Shown here one piece after another: positions 17,911-31,281 of a stretch of 64,000 nucleotides of DNA. The stretch lies in the NCBI GenBank assembly GCA_965218235.1, contig OZ244596.1, positions 1,550,001-1,614,000 on the forward strand. The letters run 5' to 3'. How positions within the stretch are numbered: position 1 is the stretch's first letter; every line of letters begins with the position of its first letter. Source of the DNA: CADCWK01 sp965218235 (GTDB lineage: Bacteria; Chloroflexota; Chloroflexia; Thermomicrobiales; UBA6265). The position numbers and the translations under genes are program-made. The notes under the pieces are model-generated. The model saw nothing but the letters and a program-made list of their open reading frames with translations. It was not told the origin of the DNA and ran no database searches.

Positions 17911-17963
17911 AGAGAAACGAACGGCCAGCACCATTTGCTCAGGAGTTCGCCGTTCGTTTCTCT
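17911..17963. terminator. gltB / restriction gene terminator hairpin
   Basis: 15-bp perfect arms at 17911-17925 and 17949-17963 flank a 23-base loop. It lies between the convergent endonuclease and gltB genes and serves both. The parts nearest the stem match the hairpin at 15119-15160, with the loop and inner stem diverged. Confidence 0.7.
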
Positions 17964-17978
17964 GCGCTCATGAGGCGA

Positions 17979-22790
<4,812 letters not shown>

Positions 22791-23496
22791 TGCCACGGTC
22801 CTCTCCTGTTCGGCGGTGACGCGGTCCCGGCCGGTTGCCGGGGGCGGTAGTGGGTGGGTTGATGGCGTCGGGGAGTCGGTCAGCGGCCGGGGTGGGCCGA
22901 TGGTCTGGGGCGCAGCGCACAACCGGCTGGTGGGAGAGGGACGAGGGCGGACACTGAGCCGCCTGCCTCGCACCCGAAACTGGGTCCGGCAACGTCGACG
23001 ACCGAGCGGATATCCCACTCGGTCGCGTCCCAGTCAGTGAAATGACCAGACATAGCCAGGATTCTAGCGATTTGTGCGCACGGTGGGTACGTGCGACGGA
23101 TCAGAGATCACTGGCACCGCTTTGGGCGCACTGCCCATCGCCGTCCGGAATGTCGCGGCCATATGCACCACGCACCAATTCCGGCCCCCTCCTGACCCGT
23201 TGAGCGCCATCGGCCATGCCGGCACCGACGCTTCTGGGCAGTTCGCCGTGGAAAATCGGCGCTGCCGGGCCACTTCGTGATCCGGAGACAGGCATCGGCG
23301 CCGACGAAAAGGACGGCTGTGAACGGGGCCCCGTGGCGTAACCGACGGCGCAGACTACGCCTGGCCGGTCACGATGTTGTGCCGCGCAGGCAGACACCCT
23401 ACGATACGCATCATCAGATCCGGATCAGTTTATGTACGGCGCCCAAACGTGCCGTTGCGGCGAGCCACGATTGATCGGCTCGCCCGGGAGACCAGC
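22791..23496. promoter_or_regulatory. Divergent gltB-glutamine synthetase regulatory region
   Basis: 706 bp between two divergent nitrogen-assimilation genes with no convincing coding frame. Towards the plus side, TTGTGC at 23377-23382 and TACGAT at 23400-23405 are spaced by 17 bp, giving a reasonable promoter about 90 bp before the glutamine synthetase start. Short frames here have no ribosome-binding site and poor composition. A shared nitrogen regulator would be expected, but I cannot identify its site. Confidence 0.4.
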
Positions 23497-24909
23497 ATGG
23501 CGGGGAGATCGGACGACGGTTCCAACGTGCCTGACGCGGCCACCGAGAACGATATGGCCAGCGACGCCGTCGAGCGGCTGATCGAGGCTGGCGTCCAGGT
23601 CGTCGACCTGCTCTTCAGCGACATCACCGGCGGCACCAAGGCGCTGACGATCCCGGTCACGCTCCTGCCGGACGCGATGGCGCGGGGCTACCGCTTCGAT
23701 GGCTCGGCCCTGACCGGCGGTGACCGGCGGACGGAGCTCGACCTGTTCCTCGTCCCTGACGCGACGACGATGGTGCTGATCCCGCCCGACCTGTTCGGCA
23801 ACGACGGGCGGCCGCGCGGCCGGCTCTATTGCTCCGTCCGCCGGAGCGACGGTCAGCCCTTCCCCGGCGACCCGCGCTCCGCCCTGGAGCGTGTCCTGGT
23901 CCGGGCGGCGGCGGCCGGGTTCGACTACCGTGTCGCGCTGGAGATCGAGTACTACCTGCTCCGGGCGCCTGACGGCGGGCTCGGGGAGGGGCAGCCCTTC
24001 GCCGGGGTCGCGCCCCGGCCGTCCCGTGCCGGCGGCTACTTCGGCATCGGCGAGGACATGATCACCGCCACCCGGGACGAGATCGTCGCCGTGCTCCAAC
24101 TCCTTGGCGTCAGCGTCGGCGGCGGCCACCACGAGACTGGCCCCGGCCAGGAGGAACTCGACCTGCTCCCGGCCGGCGGCATCCGGATGGCCGACCAGAT
24201 CATGACCGTCCGGCAGGTGATCCGCTCGGTCGCCCAGCGGCGCGGCTTCCAGGCTACGTTCATGCCGAAGCCCTTCACCGAAGCGGCCGGCTCCGGGATG
24301 CATCTCTTCCAGCAGGTCGACCACTACCCAGGCGGCGGCGATGCCCTCCGGGACGAGCGCAACGACGGTGGCGACGACCTCGCCGCGACGGCCCGCTACC
24401 TGATCGCCGGCCAGCTCGCCCACGCGCCGGGCATGTGCGCGATCCTCGCCCCGACCGTCAACTCGTACAAGCGCCTCGCGGCCGGCCACCGCGCCCCGCG
24501 CCATGCCCGCTGGGCTCGCGTCGGGGAGTCATCGCTGATCCGGGTCCCGAACGGGATCGCGGGGGAGCCGCTCCAGCTCGAGCTGCGCAGCCCCGACGCG
24601 ATGGCCAACCCCTACCTCGCCCTGGCCGTCGCGATCAGCTGCGGGCTGGACGGGATCGAGCGCGCCGAGGAGCCGCCCTACCCCCTCGACGAGAGCCTCG
24701 TCGCCTACGACGACGCCGAGCTGGAGCGCCTCGGGACGCCCAAGCTGCCGATGTCGCTCGGCGACGCCCTGACGGCGATGTCCGAGGACGACGTGATCCG
24801 GGCCGCCCTGGGCGACTACATCTTCGAGCAGCTGCTCCTCGTCAAACGGGCCGAATGGGACGACTTCCGCCGCGACGTCAGCCCCTGGGAGCACGCCCGC
24901 TATCTGTAA
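23497..24909 (+). CDS. Glutamine synthetase family protein
   Basis: 470 residues. Family landmarks are in order: β-grasp 'VQVVDLLFSDITGGTKALTIP', 'RFDGSALTGGDRRTELDL' (normally FDGSSI.GF), catalytic-domain 'ALEIEYYLL', 'GVSVGGGHHETGPGQEELDL', the glutamate-flap-side 'MPKPFTEAAGSGMHLFQQ' and 'TVNSYKRL'. It may make glutamine from glutamate and ammonia, but the altered FDGS and flap motifs and lack of the Tyr adenylylation site (N-L-Y) also fit a γ-glutamyl-amine ligase. Neighbouring gltB, a PucR regulator and a D-amino-acid deaminase suggest use in amine or amino-acid nitrogen metabolism. ATG 23497 follows GGGAG. Confidence 0.85.
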   Translation: MAGRSDDGSNVPDAATENDMASDAVERLIEAGVQVVDLLFSDITGGTKALTIPVTLLPDAMARGYRFDGSALTGGDRRTELDLFLVPDATTMVLIPPDLFGNDGRPRGRLYCSVRRSDGQPFPGDPRSALERVLVRAAAAGFDYRVALEIEYYLLRAPDGGLGEGQPFAGVAPRPSRAGGYFGIGEDMITATRDEIVAVLQLLGVSVGGGHHETGPGQEELDLLPAGGIRMADQIMTVRQVIRSVAQRRGFQATFMPKPFTEAAGSGMHLFQQVDHYPGGGDALRDERNDGGDDLAATARYLIAGQLAHAPGMCAILAPTVNSYKRLAAGHRAPRHARWARVGESSLIRVPNGIAGEPLQLELRSPDAMANPYLALAVAISCGLDGIERAEEPPYPLDESLVAYDDAELERLGTPKLPMSLGDALTAMSEDDVIRAALGDYIFEQLLLVKRAEWDDFRRDVSPWEHARYL

Positions 24910-25008
24910 CGCCTCCCGGCCAGCCATCTGGCGGAACCCCGATTCCGCCCCGGCGTCATGGCCGACGCCCGCTCCGTCCCGAATCCCGACCATCAGGAGG
25001 CCTCACGG

Positions 25009-26703
25009 GTGATCACTGTTCGAGATCTGATCGGCGTGGCGCTCCCCGCCGGCACGACCGTCGCGGCTGGCTCGGCCGGCCTCGACCGCGAAGTGACCTG
25101 GGCGACCCGGATCCGGCCGACCCCACCGGCCTTCGGCCATCTCAGCCGGGGCGAGCTCGTCCTGCTCTCCGAGAACCTGCTGCCCCTGCTGGACGAGCGT
25201 TTGACGCTGGCCGGCGCGATCCGGCAACTGGCCGGCTTTGGTGTCGCCGGGATCGCCCAGGTCGGCGCGGTCGATGCCGCCGCCTGTGCCGTCGCCGACG
25301 AGACCAGCACGCCCCTGCTCCAGCTCCCGAGCGACACCGACCTGAGCGCGCTGGAGCGGGAGACCGCTCGCTACGTCACCGAGCGTCGCCGGGTCGTCAA
25401 CCGACGCGGCCAGGAGATCTCCCGCCGGTTGATGGAGCTGGCGATCGCCGGGGAACCACTGGCAACGGTCGTCTGCGGCCTGTCCGGGCTGGCCGGCCGG
25501 CCGGTCGCGCTCGAAGGGCGGGACGGGCGCCTGCTGACGTACCAGACGACGACTGAATCACCGGGCGGGACGGTCCCGGCCCAGCCGGCGATCGAGTCGG
25601 CTCTGGCGTCCAGCTACGCCAGCGTCGCGACCTGGCTGCGCTCGACCACCGCCGCCAGCCCGGTCGAGCCGCCGTCGCAGGTCGTCCCGATCGACGGCCA
25701 GTGGGAGCGCGTCGTCGCCCCGGTGATCGGGCGGGACGGCCTGCTCGGCAGCGTCTCGCTGATCATCCCGATCGCCCAGGTCACATCCGAGGACAACGTG
25801 CTGGCCTCGCATGGCGCGGCGGCCTGCGCCGTCGTGCTGGCCCGGGAGCAGGCGGCGGCGAGCGTCCGGCGCGAGGTGGAGCTCAACGTCCTCGACGAGG
25901 TGCTGGACGGCGCCCTCCGCAGCGAGGTCTCCCTCCTCCAGCAGGCTCGCCGGCTGGGCCACGATCTGGAAGGCCCGCACATCGCCCTGATCGCCCGGGT
26001 CGATCGGACCGGGACGACGACCAACGCCATCGCCCGCAACCGCGAGGGCCGCTGGAGCATCCTCGACGAGACCCTTCAGCGGGCCGGCGTCGCCCTCGGC
26101 CCGCGCGGCAGCCGGCCGCTCTGGCGGGTCCGGAACAACGCCGCCGAGATCGTCTGGCCGGTCGGGGAGCACGACGAGAGCGCCCCGGTCGCGGCCCTGA
26201 TCCGGGACGAGCTCCAGGCGTCGATCGACCTGCTCAACGGGCCGAGCAGCACCGAGCTGGTCTCGGTCGGATTCGGTCAGCGCGAGAGCGGGATCAGTGG
26301 CATCCGGCGCTCCCATCAGGAGGCCCGCCAGGCACTGACCCTCGGCCGCCGCCTGAATGGTCCCGGCCGCGCCACGGCCTTCCAGGACCTTGGCATCTAC
26401 CGGATCATCTTCGCCGCCGAGGGCCTGCCGGAGATCCGCGAGTTCCACGACGAGACGCTGACGTCCCTGCTCACCTACGACCAGCAGCACGGCGCCGACC
26501 TGATCCGGACCCTGCAGGCCTTCTTCCGGGCCAACTGCTCACCGAAGGAGGCGGCCGCCATCCTGACCGTCCACCGCAACACCGTCCTCTACCGCCTCGA
26601 CCGGATCGGCGAGATTACCGGTTTCGACCTCGACGACTCCGACATCCGGCTCCGGTTGCAGATCGCCCTCCGCATCCACACGGCGCTGTACTCGGACGAC
26701 TGA
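25009..26703 (+). CDS. PucR family transcriptional regulator
   Basis: 564 residues. The N-terminal PucR domain (about 1-130) starts 'VRDLIGVALPAGTTVAAGSAGLDREVTW'-like. A middle GAF-like/CdaR-type region follows, and the C-terminal HTH_30 (about 500-555) contains 'NCSPKEAAAILTVHRNTVLYRL', the family hallmark. Such regulators respond to purine breakdown or amino-acid metabolites. The GTG start at 25009 has AGGAGG at 8 bp (24995-25000), much better than the ATG at 24958. It follows the glutamine synthetase by 99 bp on the same strand and probably controls it. Confidence 0.88.
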   Translation: MITVRDLIGVALPAGTTVAAGSAGLDREVTWATRIRPTPPAFGHLSRGELVLLSENLLPLLDERLTLAGAIRQLAGFGVAGIAQVGAVDAAACAVADETSTPLLQLPSDTDLSALERETARYVTERRRVVNRRGQEISRRLMELAIAGEPLATVVCGLSGLAGRPVALEGRDGRLLTYQTTTESPGGTVPAQPAIESALASSYASVATWLRSTTAASPVEPPSQVVPIDGQWERVVAPVIGRDGLLGSVSLIIPIAQVTSEDNVLASHGAAACAVVLAREQAAASVRREVELNVLDEVLDGALRSEVSLLQQARRLGHDLEGPHIALIARVDRTGTTTNAIARNREGRWSILDETLQRAGVALGPRGSRPLWRVRNNAAEIVWPVGEHDESAPVAALIRDELQASIDLLNGPSSTELVSVGFGQRESGISGIRRSHQEARQALTLGRRLNGPGRATAFQDLGIYRIIFAAEGLPEIREFHDETLTSLLTYDQQHGADLIRTLQAFFRANCSPKEAAAILTVHRNTVLYRLDRIGEITGFDLDDSDIRLRLQIALRIHTALYSDD

Positions 26704-26855
26704 CGACCGAAAAAAGGCGGCGCCCGGTCTCTGGCTGGACGCGGTGGCAACCGTATCGCCGCGGGGTGAATCCGCACGTCGAGCCGACATGAATGCTCCC
26801 TGTTCCGGTCGCTCCTGCCCCGGATCGCCTGCGTTCTCGTCGAGACCAGTTCGAT

Positions 26856-26908
26856 TGACGACAACCAGCTCCAGCCTCCCAGATTGGGGCTGGAGCTGGT
26901 TGTCGTCA
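26856..26908. terminator. Perfect 21-bp hairpin between convergent genes
   Basis: Arms at 26856-26876 and 26888-26908 are perfect 21-bp complements around an 11-base loop. It lies between the pucR-like gene and the convergent deaminase gene in a 333-bp gap that otherwise holds nothing recognisable. It probably works as a strong bidirectional terminator, although no long T-run is present. Confidence 0.75.
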
Positions 26909-27036
26909 TGGGCCATGCCAGGATCAGCTCAGGTAGGGCGAGCAGGCCGGTAGCGGAATGCGACGGGGTGGACCATCCACGTTCGCGACGCTCCATCGAA
27001 GAGCCGGGCCGCTTCAACGCCCGGAAGGACCAGGCC

Positions 27037-28167
27037 CTAGCGCACCTTGCCCCGGGCCGCGACGTTCCACCGGTCGATCAGCTCGCCGTCACGGACGACG
27101 AACAGCTCGTCCTGGAGGTTCACCGTCGGGCAGACGTGGTTGGGGATGATCTCGACCCGGTCGCCGATCGTCAGGCCCGGCATCCCGCTCGGGACGTGGA
27201 CCGATCCGTGCTCCTCGCTCAGCTTCGTGATCACCGCCTCCGAGTGGCCGACGATGTAGCCGTGGCCGGGGTGGCTCCGGCTGGGGTCCATCGCCAGCGT
27301 CTTCGACCCGGCGTCCAGCAGCGCCCGGTCCGCCGCCGGCCGGCTGACGACGGTCGACAGGATCCGGAGCGCGCAGTTGGCCGGGCCGACCCGGCCGTGG
27401 CGGAACTCGGAGTTGTCGTTGAAGACGTAGGTGCCGGGTCGCATCTCGGTGACGCCGGCGACGGTCGGGGTGTAGAGCGCCGCCGGCGTGGAGCCGACGC
27501 TGACGGTCTGGATGTCGAGCCCGTGGCCCCGGAGGCGGTCGGCCAGCTCGACCATCGCGTGGCCGGCCGCGAGCGCCGTCTGGCGAAGGGCGTCGGGCTC
27601 GGCGCTGTTGGCGTGGCCCTCGTGGGTCATGATCCCGACGACGCGCAGGCCGGAGATCCGGGCCAGGTCCCGCGCCAGCGCGACCGCCTCGTCGCCAACC
27701 AGCGCCCCGGCCCGGTCGGCCCCGGTGTTGACCTCGACGTAGACGTCGATCGCGCGGTCCTGCCGGGCGACGGCCCGGCCGATCGCCTCGCCGACTTCGC
27801 GGTTGTCCAGCGCGACGATCATCCGGGCCCGCTCCATCAGGGCCAGCAGCCGGGTGAGCTTGGCCGCCCCCAGCACCGGGTAAGCGATCAGGATGTCGTC
27901 GACCTCGGCCTGGTCGACCATCACCTCGGCCTCGCCCAGCTTGGCGCAGGTGATCCCGACGGCCCCGGCCGCCAGCTGCAGCCGGGTGATCCGCGGCGTC
28001 TTGTGGGTCTTGATGTGCGGCCGGAGGGTGACGCTGGCCGAGGCGGCGAACGCGGCCATCTCCGCGATGTTGCGCTGCATCGTGGGCTCGTCGACGATCA
28101 GCGCGGGGGTATCGAGCGGCGACAGCGGCGAGACGAACAGGGGCTCGGCGGAAACGGCGGTCGTCAT
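27037..28167 (-). CDS. D-serine deaminase / D-threonine aldolase-like PLP enzyme
   Basis: 376 residues. An alanine-racemase-type TIM barrel carries the pyridoxal-phosphate lysine in 'RPHIKTHKT' (Lys53). The C-terminal D-serine-dehydratase-like domain carries the zinc-binding 'NHVCPTVNL'. Family members eliminate or cleave D-hydroxy amino acids. The expected reaction is release of ammonia from D-serine or retro-aldol cleavage of D-threonine; I cannot tell which. It starts at 28167 with GAGGA upstream. The neighbouring PucR regulator and glutamine synthetase agree with amino-acid nitrogen use. Confidence 0.85.
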   Translation of the reverse strand: MTTAVSAEPLFVSPLSPLDTPALIVDEPTMQRNIAEMAAFAASASVTLRPHIKTHKTPRITRLQLAAGAVGITCAKLGEAEVMVDQAEVDDILIAYPVLGAAKLTRLLALMERARMIVALDNREVGEAIGRAVARQDRAIDVYVEVNTGADRAGALVGDEAVALARDLARISGLRVVGIMTHEGHANSAEPDALRQTALAAGHAMVELADRLRGHGLDIQTVSVGSTPAALYTPTVAGVTEMRPGTYVFNDNSEFRHGRVGPANCALRILSTVVSRPAADRALLDAGSKTLAMDPSRSHPGHGYIVGHSEAVITKLSEEHGSVHVPSGMPGLTIGDRVEIIPNHVCPTVNLQDELFVVRDGELIDRWNVAARGKVR

Positions 28168-28371
28168 CTGGGTGATCCTCGGGAGAACGGACCGCTGCCG
28201 GGGTGGACGCTGGCGTCCGTTGGTCCGGTAGGAGTCCGGCGTCGGCGGGACCCGGCGGCATCGCACAACCGGGTTCGGGCGGGTCGGGTAGACAGGAGCA
28301 TCATAGCGGAGCCTGTGTCAGCGGACGCCCGAGCAGCCATGCGTTCTCGGGCGTCCGCTGACCTGGATCGG

Positions 28372-29688
28372 TCAGATGCTGACGTGGCGGGGAATGGCCG
28401 TGTGGAACCGCTTGCCGCTGGTGTCGATCCAGCGTCCCTGATGGCCCGACTTGCGGACGCCGTCCATGATCTCCTGCGCCTTGGCCCCGTCCTGGAACGA
28501 TGGCGAGGGCGCCTCGGCCCCGTCCCGGATCGCCGCGACCCAGCGCTGCATGAGCCGGTAGGTCGGCCGCATCATCGGGTGGGTGCTCGGTGGCAGATCG
28601 TGGTCGTCCTCGGGGTTCGGGACGATCTCGACCAGCTGGCTCTCCCCGCGCCGGGCGCCGAGCAGGGTGCCGCCGCTCTGGGCGATCAGCATCCCCTCGG
28701 AGCCGGACAGCAGAATCTCCTCGCCCGACTCGACGCCCGAGGTCGTCGTGACGTGGACCGTCCCGAGCGTGCCGGAGGCGAAGCGAAGGACGAAGGCGAA
28801 GTTGTCGTCGGCATCGACTCGCGCCATCCCGCCGCCGTCGGCCGTGATCCGACGGTCGACCATCGTCGAGGCGATCCCGGCCACGCTCTCGACCTCGCCC
28901 AGCCACCAGCGCAGGGAGTCGATCTCGTGGGAGCCGATCGACCCGAGCATCCCGCCGCCCTGCTCGAGCTGGCTGTGCCAGCTGAACGGCCGGGAGTAGG
29001 GATCGCTCAGGGTCGAGCGGAACACCGTCAGGTTGGCGGCCTGCGGGACGCCGATGTAGCCGCTGTCCAGCAGCGACTTGATCCGGGCCCGGACTGGCTC
29101 GAACCGGAGCTGGTGATTGACCATCGCCACGACCCCGGCGTTCGCGGCCATCCGGGCCATGTCCCGGGACTCGGCCAGCGAGCGGGCCATCGGCGTCTCG
29201 CAGAGGACGTGCTTGCCGGCCTCGAGCGCGGCGATCACCATCTGGTGGTGCAGGTGCGGCGGCGTCGCGATGATGACCGCCTCGATCGACGACTCGTTGA
29301 CGACCTGGCGGAAGTCGGTCGTGACCAGCGGGACCTCGTATTGGGCCGCTACCGGGATCACCCGGTTCGTCCGCCGGGCACAGACCGCAATCAGCTCCGT
29401 CTCGGGCATGTGCACCAGGGCCGGGACATGGACGGCCGCGCCCATCCCGACACCGATCACGCCGACGCGGAGTGGGCGCTCCGCTGTGCCCCGGCGCGGC
29501 GGTGCCCATCCCGGCTCTGGCGCGACCGGTGCGACGGGCTCGTCGTCGGTCTCGTCCGACGCGTCGATCGTGTCGTCCGGCGCGCCGGCAGGGGCGCCGT
29601 CGTTGGGTGAGAACGGGTACGGTGGGAGGTCCGGGAGCTTCCGGAGTGACCCTGGCTCGCCGGGGACCCGACGGAGATAGCGGTCCAT
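28372..29688 (-). CDS. Gfo/Idh/MocA family oxidoreductase (long N-terminus)
   Basis: 438 residues from ATG 29688. About 65 disordered, Pro/Asp-rich residues ('DDTIDASDETDDEPVAPVAP') precede the Rossmann motif 'VGVIGVGMGAAVHVP'. 'GKHVLCETPMA' replaces the usual EKP signature with ETP, removing the conserved lysine. 'GGGMLGSIGSHEIDSLRWW' gives the usual family histidine. It may be an NAD-dependent dehydrogenase of an unknown sugar or a non-catalytic relative. A longer start at 29784 is possible. It is unrelated in sequence detail to the paralogue at 7223-8377. Confidence 0.8.
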   Translation of the reverse strand: MDRYLRRVPGEPGSLRKLPDLPPYPFSPNDGAPAGAPDDTIDASDETDDEPVAPVAPEPGWAPPRRGTAERPLRVGVIGVGMGAAVHVPALVHMPETELIAVCARRTNRVIPVAAQYEVPLVTTDFRQVVNESSIEAVIIATPPHLHHQMVIAALEAGKHVLCETPMARSLAESRDMARMAANAGVVAMVNHQLRFEPVRARIKSLLDSGYIGVPQAANLTVFRSTLSDPYSRPFSWHSQLEQGGGMLGSIGSHEIDSLRWWLGEVESVAGIASTMVDRRITADGGGMARVDADDNFAFVLRFASGTLGTVHVTTTSGVESGEEILLSGSEGMLIAQSGGTLLGARRGESQLVEIVPNPEDDHDLPPSTHPMMRPTYRLMQRWVAAIRDGAEAPSPSFQDGAKAQEIMDGVRKSGHQGRWIDTSGKRFHTAIPRHVSI

Positions 29689-29940
29689 CCGAGATACGCC
29701 CTTTCCCTGCTGACGGCGAGCGGCCAGTCCGACCCGGCGGCGAGCGGCCGCGCCCGGTTCGACGCTGACCGCCGCCGATGACACGCTGACAAATCGGGTT
29801 CATCTTAACACGCGACAGCGAGCGCACGTACACTTCCGGGGTGACGTACGTATGCCCGCGACAACGGGGCTTCGATGCTTGCGGACAGTGTGTCCGGACG
29901 CAATGGTTGCTGATCCGACGCATGATGACAGGAGGTCCCG

Positions 29941-30525
29941 ATGCGGCTCTACACTGGCAAGGGCGATCAGGGGGCGACCGATCTGCTCGGCGCCCGGGTC
30001 GGCAAGTCCGACCCGCGGATCGAGATCCTCGGCGAGCTGGACGAGGCCAGCGCGACCATCGGGCTGGCCCGCGCCCACGCCAGCCAGGCCCGGACCCGGG
30101 GCCTGCTGATCGACACGCAGCGCGATCTCTACGAGATCATGGCCGAGCTGGCCTACACGTCCGAGCTCCGGCCGGACAGCCGGGCCTTCGCCGCCGCCCG
30201 GACGACCTGGCTGGAGACCGAGACGGACGGGCTGTCCGCCGACGTCCCGCTCCCGCCGCAGTTCGTCCTGCCGGGCGAGAGCGTGCCGGGCGCCGCCCTC
30301 GACGTCGCCCGGACGGTCGCTCGCCGGGCGGAGCGGATGGCGGTCGCCCTGGGCGAGGCCGGGCGGATCGACAATCCGGAGATCCTGCGCTACCTCAACC
30401 GGCTGTCGTCGCTCCTGTTCATCCTGGCCCGGTTCGAGGACCGGGAGTCCGGCCACGCCCTGCGGCTGGCCAAGGATTCGACCCGACCGGGAGCCACGCT
30501 GCCATCTGATTCGGCCGATGAGTGA
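29941..30525 (+). CDS. pduO: Cob(I)alamin adenosyltransferase, PduO type
   Basis: 194 residues. The N-terminal ATP-binding 'LYTGKGDQGATDLLG' and C-terminal 'RYLNRLSSLLFILARFED' are diagnostic for PduO-type enzymes, which transfer adenosine from ATP to cob(I)alamin to give adenosylcobalamin. The length is usual. ATG 29941 follows ACAGGAGGT at about 6 bp. No other cobalamin genes are in the window. Confidence 0.93.
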   Translation: MRLYTGKGDQGATDLLGARVGKSDPRIEILGELDEASATIGLARAHASQARTRGLLIDTQRDLYEIMAELAYTSELRPDSRAFAAARTTWLETETDGLSADVPLPPQFVLPGESVPGAALDVARTVARRAERMAVALGEAGRIDNPEILRYLNRLSSLLFILARFEDRESGHALRLAKDSTRPGATLPSDSADE

Positions 30526-30652
30526 ACCGTCGATTCCCGGGATTGACGAACTGCCGGTCGTCACTTGGGAACTGGCTGAACAGCGCAAGCGGATACCGGA
30601 GGATCTCCAGCAAGCGATCGGCGCACCGACCCTGTTCCTGCGAGTCAGTTAA
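30518..30652 (+). CDS. Possible 44-residue protein overlapping the adenosyltransferase end
   Basis: ATG 30518 opens a 44-codon frame that overlaps the adenosyltransferase stop by 8 bp and ends at TAA 30652. The peptide is acidic with a helical 'VVTWELAEQRKRIPEDLQQA' stretch. Overlap suggests translational coupling. I recognise no family and it has no independent ribosome-binding site. Confidence 0.35.
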   Translation: MSEPSIPGIDELPVVTWELAEQRKRIPEDLQQAIGAPTLFLRVS

Positions 30653-30697
30653 CCGCTCGATGACAAACAGCGGACGAAACATCAACGGATTGTCGCC

Positions 30698-30952
30698 GTG
30701 TACGACTCGTTGGCAATTGTTCTTGCGGACTGGATGTGGCTGCGCGTCGTGGAGCAGACGGTTGAGGGCGCCAAGTGGGAGGTCATCCTGTTTACCGTCG
30801 ATTCAGGCACTCAGCGACGAGTGCCAATGACGCTCGTGATCGGTCGGGATTCCAGTGGGGCGTTCAACTTCGTGTCATTGCATCGGATCGATGAGAGCCG
30901 CGTCAGAAGGCTTCTGCGCGAAGGGCTTCTTGTCGCACGATTGCCGTCATGA
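30698..30952 (+). CDS. Hypothetical small protein
   Basis: 84 residues from a GTG start with a weak ribosome-binding site. The sequence is mixed α/β ('WEVILFTVDSGTQRRVPMTLVIGRD') and looks protein-like, with a C-terminal Arg/Leu-rich helix. It could be a remnant of a larger gene with the 30518 frame, as both lie in a segment of more relaxed composition. Function unknown. Confidence 0.35.
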   Translation: MYDSLAIVLADWMWLRVVEQTVEGAKWEVILFTVDSGTQRRVPMTLVIGRDSSGAFNFVSLHRIDESRVRRLLREGLLVARLPS

Positions 30953-30962
30953 GGTTGGTGGC

Positions 30963-31030
30963 GGTCCCTGCCCGATGCACTACGTCGGGGTCTCTTCTAA
31001 GCGTCAGGGAGTGTCTCTCCTGCCACAGGG
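30963..31030. repeat. 68-bp direct repeat, copy 1
   Basis: Matches 31064-31131 at 66 of 68 positions; the two copies start 101 bp apart. Inside each copy CCCGA...TCGGG and CCCTG...CAGGG can pair, so each can fold into a nested hairpin. It is not a CRISPR repeat: two copies only, and self-complementary along its length. Confidence 0.85.
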
Positions 31031-31063
31031 ATCACCACCCCAAGTATACAGGGTGCGTTTCAA

Positions 31064-31131
31064 GGTCCCTGCCCGATGCACTACGTCGGGGTCTCTTCCA
31101 GGCGTCAGGGAGTGTCTCTCCTGCCACAGGG
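31064..31131. repeat. 68-bp direct repeat, copy 2
   Basis: Second copy, 33 bp after the first ends and about 150 bp before proS. The only differences are a TAA/CAG-like change in the hairpin loop region (TTCTAAGCG versus TTCCAGGCG), leaving the predicted stems intact. It lies in the 5' region of proS; no T-box consensus is present. Confidence 0.85.
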
Positions 31132-31281
31132 GCTGCACCAGGTAGAGGTCGTGATAACTGGCAGCCGTTGCGGTCAACGCCGACACCCCACTATCCTGCC
31201 TGATGCATGCGATCAATGAATGGACCGGTTCGCCTTGCGGCCAGTCGCCTTCTGTGGATATAGAAATGAGGTCGTCCCGCG

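Noticed and set aside
26884..29610. 908-codon plus-strand frame
   Set aside because: Antisense to the deaminase and oxidoreductase genes, both well supported by conserved motifs.
30963..31131. CRISPR-like repeat pair
   Set aside because: Only two 68-bp units with an internal fold; CRISPR repeats are 24-50 bp, in longer arrays, with unique spacers.
30953..31281. T-box leader for proS
   Set aside because: The T-box consensus and anticodon-loop context are absent, although stems are possible.
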